A stretch of DNA of 54,838 bases from Bacteroidota bacterium (GTDB taxonomy: Bacteria > Bacteroidota > Bacteroidia > Bacteroidales > UBA5342), in the NCBI GenBank assembly GCA_003249935.1, contig QKHT01000201.1, positions 1 through 54,838 of the forward strand, read 5' to 3'. A model generated the notes under the pieces. That model saw nothing but the letters and a program-made list of their open reading frames with translations, had not been told where the DNA came from and did not search any database. Positions within the stretch are counted from its first letter, which is position 1. The number at the start of each line of letters is the position of its first letter. Shown here piece by piece: positions 26,068 to 36,118 of the stretch. Position numbers and translations under genes: made by a program.

Positions 26068-27195
26068 TTACAAATTTTTCGCCATTTTACGTCGGTAATT
26101 CTCAACTTCCCAATTGTCGATAAATGCAATTTGGGCTTTGGTCATAAACCTTGGGCCACCAAAATGTGTCGAAATCCGGCTTATTTTTATCATATCTTCA
26201 AATACATCCAGTACAATGTCGGCACCTTTTTCACTTTCCTCAATAGCCAGTAGTCCTACACCCTGTATCCCAATAATCTTTGCAGCATAACCCTTTTCTT
26301 TTTCAAAATTTCTCGCAATTTCGGCAAGTTGAGCCAATTGTTCCGGCGTGTCTGTCCCTTTTGATGTGAAAATATAGGCCGATTTGCAATACACAATATT
26401 ATCGGGTGTAAACGGAATGCTTACGTTTTGCCAGCTTTCGGCATTGGTCGTGTAGTCTGTTATTAAGGGCGAAGTACGTAATTTAAGTACTTTATTTCCA
26501 AAATACCCTTGGTGTTCTATTGTTTTGGTCGAACCATGTTCGAAGGTTATGGGTGGCTTTACGGCATCGTTCAATTTGCCCATAACGGTATCGTAAATAG
26601 CATCGATTTGCGCAATTGTGTCGCCGGCTACAAAAATGCCATGGTTTTCGAGGAATATGACTTCAGGCGATTTTTTGTGAACCGATTCGTAGTTCAAAAC
26701 CTCTGTTTCTACTACTTTAAAAAGTACAAATCCGGGGTCGGTGTAAGGAATATACAGTACTTCGTTGCCAAATAGTTGCTTGATGATGGTTTGGCTGTTT
26801 TGGGCACAAAGTAACCCATTAATCAGGGTGGGGTGGGTATGAACCACAAAATTGTATTTGAGTAAGTCGTGCAATGATGTTTCAACCGAGGGGCGTTTGG
26901 TTTTGTCGCCTTCTATGCAAAGTTCTAGCATTGCTTTTACCTGGGCTTCGCGCTCGGTGGCATTAGTGCTTAGTTCGGCATGGCTTATTGCGGCAAGTTT
27001 TTGACGGTTCAAACATACAAAACCTGTTTCGGTAATGGTTTCGAGTGCTACACCACTGGCTTTAACCCAAATGTATTCGTCGGTTTTAAACGATGTGTTG
27101 CCTCCACCGGCAATCACAAAATTCTGATCCGAACCATACCTTTGCGATGCGTTTGCAATCTGTTTGAGCCCTATGGATTGTTCTGTTTTAATCAT
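26068..27195 (-). CDS. Class II aldolase/adducin family protein, 1-phosphate aldolase
   Basis: Likely cleaves a ketose 1-phosphate to dihydroxyacetone phosphate and an aldehyde in the cytoplasm. The 375-residue protein has the class II aldolase fold at about 10-220: GGGNTSFK (30-37) for phosphate, Glu105 in SVETSLHD, zinc ligands His119 and His121 in VVHTHPTLINGLL, and His185 in ENHGIFVAG. The C-terminal 150 residues exceed the usual 210-230 length and match the aldolase half of the bifunctional RhaD-type rhamnulose-phosphate aldolase/dehydrogenase, here without the dehydrogenase half. First gene of a two-gene operon with the kinase. Confidence 0.86.
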   Translation of the reverse strand: MIKTEQSIGLKQIANASQRYGSDQNFVIAGGGNTSFKTDEYIWVKASGVALETITETGFVCLNRQKLAAISHAELSTNATEREAQVKAMLELCIEGDKTKRPSVETSLHDLLKYNFVVHTHPTLINGLLCAQNSQTIIKQLFGNEVLYIPYTDPGFVLFKVVETEVLNYESVHKKSPEVIFLENHGIFVAGDTIAQIDAIYDTVMGKLNDAVKPPITFEHGSTKTIEHQGYFGNKVLKLRTSPLITDYTTNAESWQNVSIPFTPDNIVYCKSAYIFTSKGTDTPEQLAQLAEIARNFEKEKGYAAKIIGIQGVGLLAIEESEKGADIVLDVFEDMIKISRISTHFGGPRFMTKAQIAFIDNWEVENYRRKMAKNL

Positions 27196-27228
27196 AATAT
27201 CGTATCTGTAATTTTATTTTAATTTATT

Positions 27229-27257
27229 TTGTCCTTTTTGTTATTTCAATATCTTTG
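27229..27257 (+). promoter_or_regulatory. Promoter of the AraC-family gene
   Basis: TTG at 27229-27231, an 18-bp spacer and TATCTTTG at 27250-27257. Predicted start near 27264, giving a leader of about 100 nt that contains the inverted repeat at 27307-27346. Confidence 0.65.
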
Positions 27258-27291
27258 TAATTGAAACAATGGATACCGATAATAGTGTGTT

Positions 27292-27322
27292 CAAAATTAG
27301 GGTATTGCAAACCATGCATCAA
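27292..27322 (-). promoter_or_regulatory. Promoter of the aldolase-kinase operon
   Basis: On the minus strand TTG (27320-27322), a 20-bp spacer and TAATTTTG (27292-27299). It faces the AraC promoter head-on, so the two predicted transcripts would overlap near 27264-27285. Confidence 0.6.
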
Positions 27323-27346
27323 TGGGTATTTTGATTGATGGTTTGC
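27307..27346. promoter_or_regulatory. Imperfect inverted repeat, candidate operator or leader hairpin
   Basis: GCAAACCA (27307-27314) and TGGTTTGC (27339-27346) pair perfectly; ATCAAT (27318-27323) and ATTGAT (27334-27339) can pair inside. The repeat covers the -33 region of the aldolase promoter and lies 16 bp before the AraC start codon, so it could be a regulator site or an RNA hairpin in the AraC leader. Confidence 0.5.
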
Positions 27347-27362
27347 ATAAAATGATAATGTT

Positions 27363-28235
27363 ATGAAAACCGATTTTTACAAGTATATTCCGCATGGCGA
27401 AGACGATGAGTTGTGGGGTTTATATATTAATGTTTCGGGCAAAGCTACCATTGCGCCCAATACTGTTTATCCGCCATACGGTCACCCGTCGGGCTACTAT
27501 TTTCACTGGCACCGTGGTCGTACCTTAAAAGAGTATCAGATAAATTATGTTACAGAAGGAAGTGGTGTTTTCGAAACGCGCGATGCGGTTACGCCTGTAA
27601 AAGCGGGTTCAATCATTATTATTCGACCCGACGTTTGGCATCGCTACCGTCCCGATATCGATCTTGGATGGACTGAACATTATATCGGTTTTAATGGCGA
27701 CTGGGCTCACCGGTTATTTAAACATCCGGTGTTCGACCGAAATAACGATGTGATTCATATTGGGTTTAATGATCGGATCATAACCGGTTTCCTTCGTATT
27801 ATCGACGAGATTAAGGAAGAAAAGCTCGGTTATCAGCATGTTTGTGCCGGTTTGCTTACCGAAATTCTCGGGTTAACAATCTCAGCCCTTAAAAATAAAG
27901 ATTTTTCGGGTAAGGATATCGAAGTTAAAATTCGAAAAGCATGTGTTATTCTTAGAGAACGTATAACAGAAAATATTGATATTCAGCAGCTCGCCGATGA
28001 ACTTAATCTTGGTTATTCTTACTTTCGAAAAATGTTTAAAGAAATTAATGGTATTTCGCCGGCGCAGTACCATTTAATGTTGCGGCTCGAAAAAGCGCGT
28101 GAATTATTGGTAACCACAGATAAAAGTGTTAAAGAAATTGCTATTATTCTTGGTTTTCAGAGTATTTTTTATTTTTCGCGTATTTTTAAAAAGAAAATGG
28201 GACTCATTCCAACTGATTTGCGAAAAAATTGGTGA
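27363..28235 (+). CDS. AraC-family transcriptional regulator
   Basis: A 290-residue sugar-responsive activator. The N-terminal cupin domain (about 35-160) has the usual ligand-binding beta-barrel features, with GYYFHWHRGRTLKEYQINYV and IIRPDVWHRYRPD. The C-terminal AraC DNA-binding domain (about 190-290) carries both helix-turn-helix units: IQQLADELNLGYSYFRKMFKE and VKEIAIILGFQSIFYFSRIFKK. It is divergent from the aldolase-kinase operon, separated by 167 bp holding both promoters, and is the obvious candidate regulator of that operon. It converges on the citrate synthase gene with a shared terminator. Confidence 0.92.
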   Translation: MKTDFYKYIPHGEDDELWGLYINVSGKATIAPNTVYPPYGHPSGYYFHWHRGRTLKEYQINYVTEGSGVFETRDAVTPVKAGSIIIIRPDVWHRYRPDIDLGWTEHYIGFNGDWAHRLFKHPVFDRNNDVIHIGFNDRIITGFLRIIDEIKEEKLGYQHVCAGLLTEILGLTISALKNKDFSGKDIEVKIRKACVILRERITENIDIQQLADELNLGYSYFRKMFKEINGISPAQYHLMLRLEKARELLVTTDKSVKEIAIILGFQSIFYFSRIFKKKMGLIPTDLRKNW

Positions 28236-28295
28236 CCGGAATTTGATCTTGGTCTATTCAATGATGTGGAATCGGTATTTCAACAGGTTTATCAT

Positions 28296-28328
28296 AAAAA
28301 TGGCCATCATTTCATGATGGCCATTTTT
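28296..28328. terminator. Bidirectional rho-independent terminator
   Basis: A perfect 15-bp stem (28296-28310 with 28314-28328) and a 3-nt loop lie between the convergent AraC and citrate synthase genes. The stem begins with five A and ends with five T, so it serves both strands. Confidence 0.92.
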
Positions 28329-28335
28329 GTGATTT

Positions 28336-29676
28336 TTATCTCTCCTCAATTGGAATAAATGATTGCTTTGGAAATACATTTTTGTAACCGGGACGAATAA
28401 TCCGCCGGCTCGAAAATGTCATCTCTTCTAATCGGTGGGCACACCATCCTGCAATACGCGATACGGCAAAAATTGGCGTAAATAGTTCCTTCGGAATTTT
28501 TATCATATCGTACACAAATCCCGAATAAAAGTCAACGTTGGCACAAACTGTTTTGCCTCCACCTTTATATTCAAAGAATACTTTCGGGGCCAAATGTTCA
28601 ATCTGTTCGTAAAGTAAAAATTCATCCAATCGTCCTTTCTCTTCGGCAAGACTTCTCGCTTTTTCCTTTAAAAGTATGGCCCTCGGATCCGAAATGGTAT
28701 AAATTGCATGACCTATACCATATATCTTTCCATTGCCATCAAACGCTTTGCCTTTCAAAATTTTCATCAGGTATTCCGAAATCTCTTTTTCGCTACCCCA
28801 GTCTTTGACGTTCTTTTTTATATTTTTCATCATCTCCAACACCTGAAGGTTCGCTCCACCATGTAAACGGCCCTTGAGTGAACCAATTGCAGCCGCAATA
28901 GCCGAATAGGTGTCTGTTTGCGACGAACTTACCACGCGCGTTGTAAATGTACTGTTATTCCCTCCGCCATGTTCTGCATGCAACACAAGGCAAAGATCCA
29001 AAACATCGGCCTCAAGTTTGGTATAGTCGTGGCCTTTTAACATATACAAAAAGTTCTCGGCAGTGCTGAGCTCTAATTGTGGATGACGGATTACAAGCGA
29101 TTTGCGTTGGTAAGTGTGCCGCATCCCAAAGTAAGCATAGGAAGTTATTACTGGAAATTTGGCAATGAGGTTCAACGACTGATCGAGTAGGTTGGGTAAG
29201 CTGTAATCTTCAGCTTTTTCGTCTTCCACATATAGGCTGAGTACACTTCGGGCCAGCATATTCATTACGTCTTGTCCGCGTAGTGATAAAATCATGTTCT
29301 TTGAAAAGAACTGCGGCAAATCGCGTAACGATGAAAGATATTCCGAAAATTTGCTCATTTGTTCGGCAGTAGGAAGATGTCCTGTTAATAAGAGAAAACA
29401 TGTTTCATCAAATCCGTGAATGCCGCTTTTTTGCGCGCCATGTACAAGGTCCGAAACTTCAATGCCCCTATAAAATAACTGTCCGTCTATGGGCTTAAGC
29501 TTGTCGTCGATTTTTTCATAGCCAACCACATCGCCTACCTTGGTTAGCCCTGCAACTACCCCAGACCCATCACTGTTGCGCAATCCGCGTTTTACATTGT
29601 AGGTATCAAACAACCCCTTGTCTATCTGACAGGAATCGTAAACCATCTCCGAAAATTGATGTAATAAATTCTCCAT
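28336..29676 (-). CDS. gltA: Citrate synthase
   Basis: Condenses oxaloacetate and acetyl-CoA to citrate in the first step of the TCA cycle. 446 residues from MENLLHQFSEM at 29676; the longer reading from 29739 would overlap argH. Active-site features include LHAEHGGGNNSTFTTRVVSSS with the catalytic His, the GRLHGGANLQVLEMM loop, IYGIGHAIYTISDPRA and the CoA/citrate residues near SRIAGWCAHRLEEM. The long N-terminal extension resembles the eukaryote-like citrate synthases common in Bacteroidota. It begins 7 bp after the argH stop, so the two are translated from one transcript, an unusual pairing. Confidence 0.95.
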   Translation of the reverse strand: MENLLHQFSEMVYDSCQIDKGLFDTYNVKRGLRNSDGSGVVAGLTKVGDVVGYEKIDDKLKPIDGQLFYRGIEVSDLVHGAQKSGIHGFDETCFLLLTGHLPTAEQMSKFSEYLSSLRDLPQFFSKNMILSLRGQDVMNMLARSVLSLYVEDEKAEDYSLPNLLDQSLNLIAKFPVITSYAYFGMRHTYQRKSLVIRHPQLELSTAENFLYMLKGHDYTKLEADVLDLCLVLHAEHGGGNNSTFTTRVVSSSQTDTYSAIAAAIGSLKGRLHGGANLQVLEMMKNIKKNVKDWGSEKEISEYLMKILKGKAFDGNGKIYGIGHAIYTISDPRAILLKEKARSLAEEKGRLDEFLLYEQIEHLAPKVFFEYKGGGKTVCANVDFYSGFVYDMIKIPKELFTPIFAVSRIAGWCAHRLEEMTFSSRRIIRPGYKNVFPKQSFIPIEER

Positions 29677-29683
29677 TTTATCT

Positions 29684-31024
29684 TTACTTTTTATATCTCC
29701 ACAATTTTTCGATAGCCGCATCGGTCTTATCGAATGCAAACCGGGACAGAATTTCGCTCATTAAACCACTTATTTCAGTATTACACAGATTGCCTGCACT
29801 GCCCTCGTGGGTGTGGTTAATCTCGGTGCTGTATCTAAACTCTCCCTGTTCTATTTGCATACCTACCTGTTTGTAAGCATCGCGAAATGGTACACCTTGT
29901 AGTACTAATTTGTTTACTTCTTCTACGCTGTACATATAGCCATACTTATCATCCGACATTATAGTACGGTTCACCTCTACCTCACTCATAATATAAGTGC
30001 TCATTTCAAGGCAATCTTTTAATGCCTCAAGCGCAGGCAAAAATATCTCCTTGGTTATTTGGTAATCCCTGAAATAGCCCGATGGTAAGTTGTTCGTAAT
30101 AGATTGTATCTGAACAGGCAGTGACATAATCAGGTTGCATTTTGCTCTTAAAAGTTCAAATACATCCGGGTTTTTTTTATGTGGCATTATGCTTGAACCG
30201 GTGGTGTACTTGTCGGCTAATTTTATGAAACCGAAGTTTTGGCTGGTGTACATACAAGCATCAAAAGCAAGTTTCGAAAGGGTAGAGGCAATGCCGGCCA
30301 TCGCATAGGCCGTGTAGCGTTCCATTTTACCACGGCCCATTTGTGCATAAACAACATTGTAGTTCAAACTCTCAAATCCAAGTAAATCTGTAGTTAATTG
30401 CCTGTTTAATGGAAAACTCGAACCGTACCCGGCCGCAGAACCCAAAGGGTTGCGGTTACATACATCATAGGCCGCAAATAAGAGTCGTAAGTCGTCGACC
30501 AAACTTTCGGCATAGGCTGCAAACCACAATCCAAATGAAGAGGGCATTGCTACCTGCAAATGGGTGTATCCGGGGAGTAAAACATCTGCATAAGTATTAC
30601 TCTGTAAAATAAGTACGTCGAATAAGGATTTTACTAATCCTGTAATTTCGCGTATTTCGTTTCTTGTAAAAAGTTTGAGATCCAGTAAAACCTGATCGTT
30701 TCGCGATCGGCCACTGTGTATTTTTTTTCCCAACTCGCCGTATGCGCGAGTAAGCATCAATTCTACTTGCGAGTGTACGTCTTCTATCCCCTCCTCAATA
30801 ATAAAATCTCCGTTTTTTATCGTCGACAAAATTTCACGCAGCCCGTCAAGCAAGGTGTTAAGCTCGTTGTGTTCAAGCAGACCTACTTTTTCGAGCATAA
30901 TGATGTGTGCCATCGAACCGGTGACATCGCTTTCGGCCAAAAACAAATCCATTTCACGGTCTTTCCCAACTGTAAAATGTTCAATTTTCTTATCTACCGA
31001 TGTGTTTTTCTCCCACAATTTCAT
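29684..31024 (-). CDS. argH: Argininosuccinate lyase
   Basis: Splits argininosuccinate into arginine and fumarate, the last step of arginine synthesis. The protein is 446 residues from MKLWEKNTSVDKKIEHF (31024); the upstream ATG at 31084 is not supported by similarity to the family. The fumarase/aspartase superfamily signature TTGSSIMPHKKNPD is present near residue 275, along with HSGRSRNDQV and LPGYTHLQVAMPSSF with the catalytic His. A full consensus promoter lies about 200 bp upstream, leaving a long leader. Other arg genes are not in the window. Confidence 0.96.
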   Translation of the reverse strand: MKLWEKNTSVDKKIEHFTVGKDREMDLFLAESDVTGSMAHIIMLEKVGLLEHNELNTLLDGLREILSTIKNGDFIIEEGIEDVHSQVELMLTRAYGELGKKIHSGRSRNDQVLLDLKLFTRNEIREITGLVKSLFDVLILQSNTYADVLLPGYTHLQVAMPSSFGLWFAAYAESLVDDLRLLFAAYDVCNRNPLGSAAGYGSSFPLNRQLTTDLLGFESLNYNVVYAQMGRGKMERYTAYAMAGIASTLSKLAFDACMYTSQNFGFIKLADKYTTGSSIMPHKKNPDVFELLRAKCNLIMSLPVQIQSITNNLPSGYFRDYQITKEIFLPALEALKDCLEMSTYIMSEVEVNRTIMSDDKYGYMYSVEEVNKLVLQGVPFRDAYKQVGMQIEQGEFRYSTEINHTHEGSAGNLCNTEISGLMSEILSRFAFDKTDAAIEKLWRYKK

Positions 31025-31350
31025 TTCAATCTTTTTTATTGTGTGCTTTAAAACTGAGCCGTAAATTTGATCTTTAAATATCAAATGGGGTTCACCCTTA
31101 AAAAACGATGCCGTTTTGTTTTAATTATTACCGATAATTTAGAATATATCGTGCTTTGAATTTATTGAACCAATCTGAATCCTTCAATAATAACTTTTCA
31201 GAATTTATTCAATATGATGCTGATTTACGCAAATATATATCACGAATGCATCTGATACAAACTAAAGCATCTCAAATAGAAACAAAACAGCCGTATTTAT
31301 TATTTTTTGTGTATTATTATGAAATGTGACTTTTGTCATATTTACATATT
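31025..31350. promoter_or_regulatory. argH leader and upstream gap (326 bp)
   Basis: No gene is seen. The stretch holds the argH promoter at 31230-31260 and about 200 nt of AT-rich leader after it. I found no ARG-box-like palindrome, riboswitch-like fold or terminator hairpin that I could defend. Confidence 0.5.
31230..31260 (-). promoter_or_regulatory. Promoter of argH-gltA
   Basis: Minus strand TTG (31258-31260), a 20-bp spacer and TATATTTG (31230-31237). Predicted start is near 31222, about 200 nt before the argH start codon. Confidence 0.6.
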
Positions 31351-31662
31351 TTATGCTTCTCCTCTTGATCCAAAACCCATAGGCATAGGTGGCATCCCTT
31401 CATTGCCATGTAACACAATCGGGCCATTGAACGACTCGAATTTGTCAATATTTTCTTCCAATGCCAGCATTAATCTTTTGGCATGTTCGGGAGTGAGGAT
31501 AATGCGACTTTGCACTTTTGCCTTTGGCATTCCCGGCATTATACGTATAAAGTCTATAACAAATTCGCTGCTCGAATGGCTTATTACGGCCAAATTCGAA
31601 TAAATACCCTGAGCAATTTCTTCCGATAGCTCAACATCTATTTGTCCTTGTTTATTTTCCAT
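31351..31662 (-). CDS. DUF3467 family protein
   Basis: A small conserved cytoplasmic protein of 103 residues, function unknown to me. The start is MENKQGQIDVELSEEIAQG at 31662. The family core AQGIYSNLAVISHSSSEFVIDFIRIMPGMPKAKVQSRIILTPEHAKRLMLALEENI covers most of the sequence, and the tail is rich in Gly, Met and Pro. It lies directly downstream of rpoC on the same strand but beyond two terminator hairpins, so it is expressed either by read-through or from an unrecognised promoter between them. Confidence 0.8.
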   Translation of the reverse strand: MENKQGQIDVELSEEIAQGIYSNLAVISHSSSEFVIDFIRIMPGMPKAKVQSRIILTPEHAKRLMLALEENIDKFESFNGPIVLHGNEGMPPMPMGFGSRGEA

Positions 31663-31697
31663 GTTTGTTAAATTTTTAAAGTGTAAAGATAGCAAAA

Positions 31698-31728
31698 AGC
31701 AGCATCCGTTATTTAAACAGATGCTGCT
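31698..31728 (-). terminator. Second hairpin downstream of rpoC
   Basis: A 9-bp stem (AGCAGCATC at 31698-31706 with GATGCTGCT at 31720-31728) and a 13-nt loop, followed on the minus strand by TTTT. It lies 36 bp before the DUF3467 start, so it may back up the first terminator or sit in the DUF3467 leader. Confidence 0.65.
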
Positions 31729-31738
31729 TTAAAAAGAT

Positions 31739-31763
31739 AAAGACCGGCAATGCGCCGGTCTTT
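31739..31763 (-). terminator. Rho-independent terminator of the rpoBC operon
   Basis: A perfect 10-bp stem (31739-31748 with 31754-31763) and a 5-nt loop 20 bp after the rpoC stop codon, followed on the minus strand by a T-rich tract (31731-31738). Confidence 0.9.
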
Positions 31764-31782
31764 ATCGTATTTTCTTGGAATT

Positions 31783-34700
31783 TTATTCAAATTCCGAATC
31801 TTCGTAAACCTTGTTGTGCCGGTTGGCTCTGTCCATCTCTTCGCGAGATCCAACGATAATGTTGGCAAATTCGCGTTGACCTGTACCTGCCGGAATAAGG
31901 TGACCACAAATAACGTTTTCTTTCAAACCTTCTAAGTAGTCTACTTTTCCTTGTATCGCTGCTTCGTTCAGAACTTTTGTTGTTTCCTGGAACGATGCTG
32001 CCGAGAAGAACGAAGTTGTCTGAAGTGCTGCACGAGTAATCCCTTGCAATACCTGCGACGAAGTAGCCGGAATCACATCACGCGCTTCAATAAGCTTTAA
32101 GTCGCGACGTTTTAACTGGCTGTTCTCATCACGTAATCGGCGAGCCGTAATCACCATACCTGGTTTCAATGTCTGAGAATCTCCACCATCCAGAACTACT
32201 TTTTTGCCCCAAACACGGTCGTTCTCTTCCATAAACTCAAACTTGTCAATCACTTGTTGCTCAAGGAATACTGTGTCGCCCGGATCCTCAATGCAAACTT
32301 TGCGCATCATCTGACGAACAATGACTTCAAAGTGCTTGTCGTTAATTTTTACACCCTGAAGACGGTATACATCCTGTACTTCGTTTACAATGTATTCTTG
32401 TACTTCTGTTGGACCTTTTATTCTAAGAATATCCGATGGCGTAATAGCACCGTCCGAAAGTGCCATCCCTGCACGAATGTAATCGTTCTCCTGTACCAAA
32501 ATCTGTTTTGATAACTGAACAAGGTACTTCTTAACTTCACCAGCTTTGGTTGTAACTACAATCTCGCGGTTACCTCGTTTAATCTTGCCAAAAGAAACCT
32601 CACCATCAATTTCAGCTACTACGGCCGGATTCGATGGGTTACGGGCTTCAAATAGCTCGGTAACACGGGGAAGACCCCCGGTAATATCGCCTGCTTTACC
32701 AACTGCACGAGGTATTTTTACTAAAATCTGACCGGTTACAATTTGTTGGTTTTCTTCTACCGAAAGGTGAGCTCCCACAGGAAGGTTGTACGATTTTAGC
32801 ACTTCGCCATTTTCGTTTACAACTTTCATTACCGGAATCTTGGTTTTATCCTTGGCTTCGATAATAATCTTCTCACTCATACCGGTTTGCTCATCCGACT
32901 CTTCTTTAAATGTAATATATTCAATTACACTTTCGAAAACCAAACGACCCGATGTTTCTGAAACGATTACGGCATTGAAAGGATCCCATTCGCAAACTGT
33001 TGTTCCCTTTGCAATTTCAGCTCCATTCTTCACATAAAGCTTTGCTCCGTAAGGGATATTATGTGTGGAAAGAACAATGCGGGTTTTTTTGTCGATAATG
33101 CGCATTTCGCCCAAACGACCAATGACCACATCTACCGCAGTCCCATCTTTGTCCGATGACAATACGGTACGAACCTCTTCAAATTCTACAATACCATCGT
33201 ATTTAGCAACTACACTGTTGTCTGTGGCAATGTTTCCTGCTGTACCCCCTACGTGGAACGTACGAAGTGTAAGCTGTGTACCCGGTTCACCAATAGACTG
33301 AGCCGCAATTACACCAATGGCTTCACCTCTTTCTACCATCCGGCCGGTTGCAAGGTTTCTTCCGTAACATTTACAACAAACGCCTTTTCTGGCTTCGCAG
33401 GTAAGTACCGAACGTACTTCCACTGCTTCAATCGGCGAGGCTTCAATGGTTTTTGCTGCTTTCTCATCAATAATCTCGCCCGATTTAACAACAATCTCGC
33501 CGGTTTGCGGGTGCTGCACATCGTGAACCGATACACGGCCAAGAATACGATCGTAAAGCGATGAAACAATTTCATCCTTATTTTTAATAGCGCTTACAGT
33601 TACGCCACGCAATGTGCCGCAATCTTCTTCGCCAGCAATTACATCTTGCGATACATCAACCAAACGACGGGTAAGGTAACCTGCATCCGCTGTTTTAAGT
33701 GCGGTATCGGCCAAACCTTTACGTGCACCGTGGGTCGAAATAAAGTACTCAAGAATCGAAAGACCTTCTTTGAAGTTCGAGAGAATCGGGTTTTCAATAA
33801 TCTGTCCGCCTTCTGCACCCGACTTCTGAGGTTTTGCCATCAAACCACGCATCCCTGAGAGCTGACGAATCTGCTCTTTAGAACCACGAGCCCCCGAATC
33901 GAGCATCATATAAACCGGGTTGAACCCTTGGCGGTCGTTGGTGAGCTGATTCATAACGGTAGCCGTTAATCGCGAGTTGATGTGCGTCCATGTATCAATA
34001 ATCTGGTTGTAACGCTCGTTATTGGTAATGAAACCCATGTTATAGTTGTTCAGAATCTCTTCTACTTCAGCATATCCTTCCTGAACAAGTTTCTCTTTTT
34101 CATCAGGGATAATTACATCGTGCAGGTTAAACGAAAGGCCACCCCTGAATGCCATGGTGTAACCAAGCGATTTAATGCTGTCGAGGAAATCGGCTGTTTT
34201 GGCCGAACCACAGATGTTAAAAATATCACCAATAATATCGCGTAACGATTTTTTTGTCAAAAGTTGATTGATATAACCTGCCTCAGCCGGTACACATTCG
34301 TTGAAGATTACTCTACCAACCGTGGTTTCAATCAGTTGAAGTGTTAAATTGCCATCTTTATCAAAGTCTTTTGTCCGAACCTTAATTATGGCGTGCAATT
34401 CAACTTTCTTTTCATTGTAAGCAATCTGAACCTCTTCGGGGCTGTAGAAAATTAATCCTTCGCCTTTAGCTCCTGCACGTGGTTTGGTAATGTAATACAA
34501 CCCAAGTACCATGTCTTGCGAAGGAACGGTAATAGGAGCACCATTTGCAGGGTTAAGAATGTTGTGCGATGCAAGCATCAACATCTGAGCCTCGAGAATA
34601 GCAGCATTGCCCAACGGGAGGTGAACCGCCATCTGGTCACCGTCGAAGTCGGCATTGAAAGCCGTACATGCCAACGGGTGAAGCTGAATGGCTTTTCCTT

Positions 34701-36063
34701 CTATGAGTTTTGGCTGGAATGCCTGTATACCCAAACGGTGAAGGGTCGGTGCACGGTTCAACATTACGGGATGACCTTTTAATACATTTTCGAGGATATC
34801 CCAAATCACCGGATCGCGACGGTCAACTATCTTTTTAGCAGATTTTACTGTTTTTACGATACCCCGTTCAATAAGCTTACGAATTACAAATGGTTTGTAT
34901 AATTCTGCAGCCATCTCTTTCGGAATACCACATTCGTGCATTTTTAATTCGGGTCCAACCACAATTACCGAACGTGCCGAGTAGTCTACACGTTTACCAA
35001 GAAGGTTTTGGCGGAACCGGCCCTGTTTTCCCTTAAGGCTGTCGGAAAGCGACTTAAGTGGTCTGTTGGCATCGGTTTTAACTGCGCTCGACTTTCTTGA
35101 GTTATCGAATAGGCTATCCACAGCTTCCTGAAGCATACGTTTTTCGTTACGCAAAATTACTTCAGGTGCTTTAATTTCGATTAACCGCTTTAAACGGTTG
35201 TTGCGAATAATTACACGACGATAAAGGTCGTTGAGATCCGATGTCGCAAATCGACCACCATCCAACGGAACCAGCGGACGTAATTCCGGCGGAATTACGG
35301 GAACAATTTTTAAAATCATCCACTCCGGTTTGTTGCGGCCTTTCGACGCACGGAATGCTTCAACAACGTTCAATCGTTTGAGTGCCTCATTTTTACGTTG
35401 TACACTGGTCTCGCTGTATGCTTTGTGACGTAAATCGTACGACAAAGAATCTAAGTCAATACGCGACAAAAGTTCATACATCGCTTCAGCACCCATCTTT
35501 GCGATGAATTTGTTTGGATCGCTATCATCCAATAAATGATTTTCGCGTGGAATTGAATCCAGAATATCCAGATACTCTTCTTCCGTTAAAAAATCCAATG
35601 TAGATACACCGTCGGCTTCTTTAATACCGGGCTGAATAACTACATATCGTTCGTAATAGATGATTGCGTCAAGTTTTTTTGTCGGTAAACCCAACAAATA
35701 ACCGATTTTATTTGGTAAAGAACGGAAATACCAGATGTGCGCCACCGGAACTACGAGCTGAATATGCCCCATACGTTCGCGGCGAACTTTTTTCTCTGTT
35801 ACCTCTACCCCGCAGCGATCGCATACGATACCTTTGTATCGGATACGTTTATACTTACCGCAATGACACTCATAATCTTTTACCGGACCGAAAATTCGTT
35901 CGCAGAAAAGGCCATCGCGCTCGGGTTTGTACGTGCGGTAGTTAATGGTTTCAGGCTTTGTTACCTCGCCGCTCGACAATTCGAGCATCTCTTCGGGAGA
36001 AGCCAAACCAATGGATATACGTGTGAAATTGTTCTTTACCTGTTTCTCTTTACGGAATGCCAT
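31783..36063 (-). CDS. rpoC: RNA polymerase beta' subunit
   Basis: Largest subunit of RNA polymerase, 1426 residues. The N-terminal zinc ribbon ([20 protein letters not shown], about 66-85), the catalytic magnesium motif NADFDGD near residue 469, and the C-terminal zinc-binding cysteines ([21 protein letters not shown]) are all present. The protein is complete and collinear with Bacteroidota homologues in the order of its conserved blocks. It begins 55 bp after the rpoB stop and ends the long ribosomal/RNA polymerase operon; two hairpins follow. Confidence 0.99.
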   Translation of the reverse strand: MAFRKEKQVKNNFTRISIGLASPEEMLELSSGEVTKPETINYRTYKPERDGLFCERIFGPVKDYECHCGKYKRIRYKGIVCDRCGVEVTEKKVRRERMGHIQLVVPVAHIWYFRSLPNKIGYLLGLPTKKLDAIIYYERYVVIQPGIKEADGVSTLDFLTEEEYLDILDSIPRENHLLDDSDPNKFIAKMGAEAMYELLSRIDLDSLSYDLRHKAYSETSVQRKNEALKRLNVVEAFRASKGRNKPEWMILKIVPVIPPELRPLVPLDGGRFATSDLNDLYRRVIIRNNRLKRLIEIKAPEVILRNEKRMLQEAVDSLFDNSRKSSAVKTDANRPLKSLSDSLKGKQGRFRQNLLGKRVDYSARSVIVVGPELKMHECGIPKEMAAELYKPFVIRKLIERGIVKTVKSAKKIVDRRDPVIWDILENVLKGHPVMLNRAPTLHRLGIQAFQPKLIEGKAIQLHPLACTAFNADFDGDQMAVHLPLGNAAILEAQMLMLASHNILNPANGAPITVPSQDMVLGLYYITKPRAGAKGEGLIFYSPEEVQIAYNEKKVELHAIIKVRTKDFDKDGNLTLQLIETTVGRVIFNECVPAEAGYINQLLTKKSLRDIIGDIFNICGSAKTADFLDSIKSLGYTMAFRGGLSFNLHDVIIPDEKEKLVQEGYAEVEEILNNYNMGFITNNERYNQIIDTWTHINSRLTATVMNQLTNDRQGFNPVYMMLDSGARGSKEQIRQLSGMRGLMAKPQKSGAEGGQIIENPILSNFKEGLSILEYFISTHGARKGLADTALKTADAGYLTRRLVDVSQDVIAGEEDCGTLRGVTVSAIKNKDEIVSSLYDRILGRVSVHDVQHPQTGEIVVKSGEIIDEKAAKTIEASPIEAVEVRSVLTCEARKGVCCKCYGRNLATGRMVERGEAIGVIAAQSIGEPGTQLTLRTFHVGGTAGNIATDNSVVAKYDGIVEFEEVRTVLSSDKDGTAVDVVIGRLGEMRIIDKKTRIVLSTHNIPYGAKLYVKNGAEIAKGTTVCEWDPFNAVIVSETSGRLVFESVIEYITFKEESDEQTGMSEKIIIEAKDKTKIPVMKVVNENGEVLKSYNLPVGAHLSVEENQQIVTGQILVKIPRAVGKAGDITGGLPRVTELFEARNPSNPAVVAEIDGEVSFGKIKRGNREIVVTTKAGEVKKYLVQLSKQILVQENDYIRAGMALSDGAITPSDILRIKGPTEVQEYIVNEVQDVYRLQGVKINDKHFEVIVRQMMRKVCIEDPGDTVFLEQQVIDKFEFMEENDRVWGKKVVLDGGDSQTLKPGMVITARRLRDENSQLKRRDLKLIEARDVIPATSSQVLQGITRAALQTTSFFSAASFQETTKVLNEAAIQGKVDYLEGLKENVICGHLIPAGTGQREFANIIVGSREEMDRANRHNKVYEDSEFE

Positions 36064-36118
36064 ACCGTTACTTTTATTTTATTAACCGGTCAATAATAAC
36101 CAAAAAAATAACTAATTA

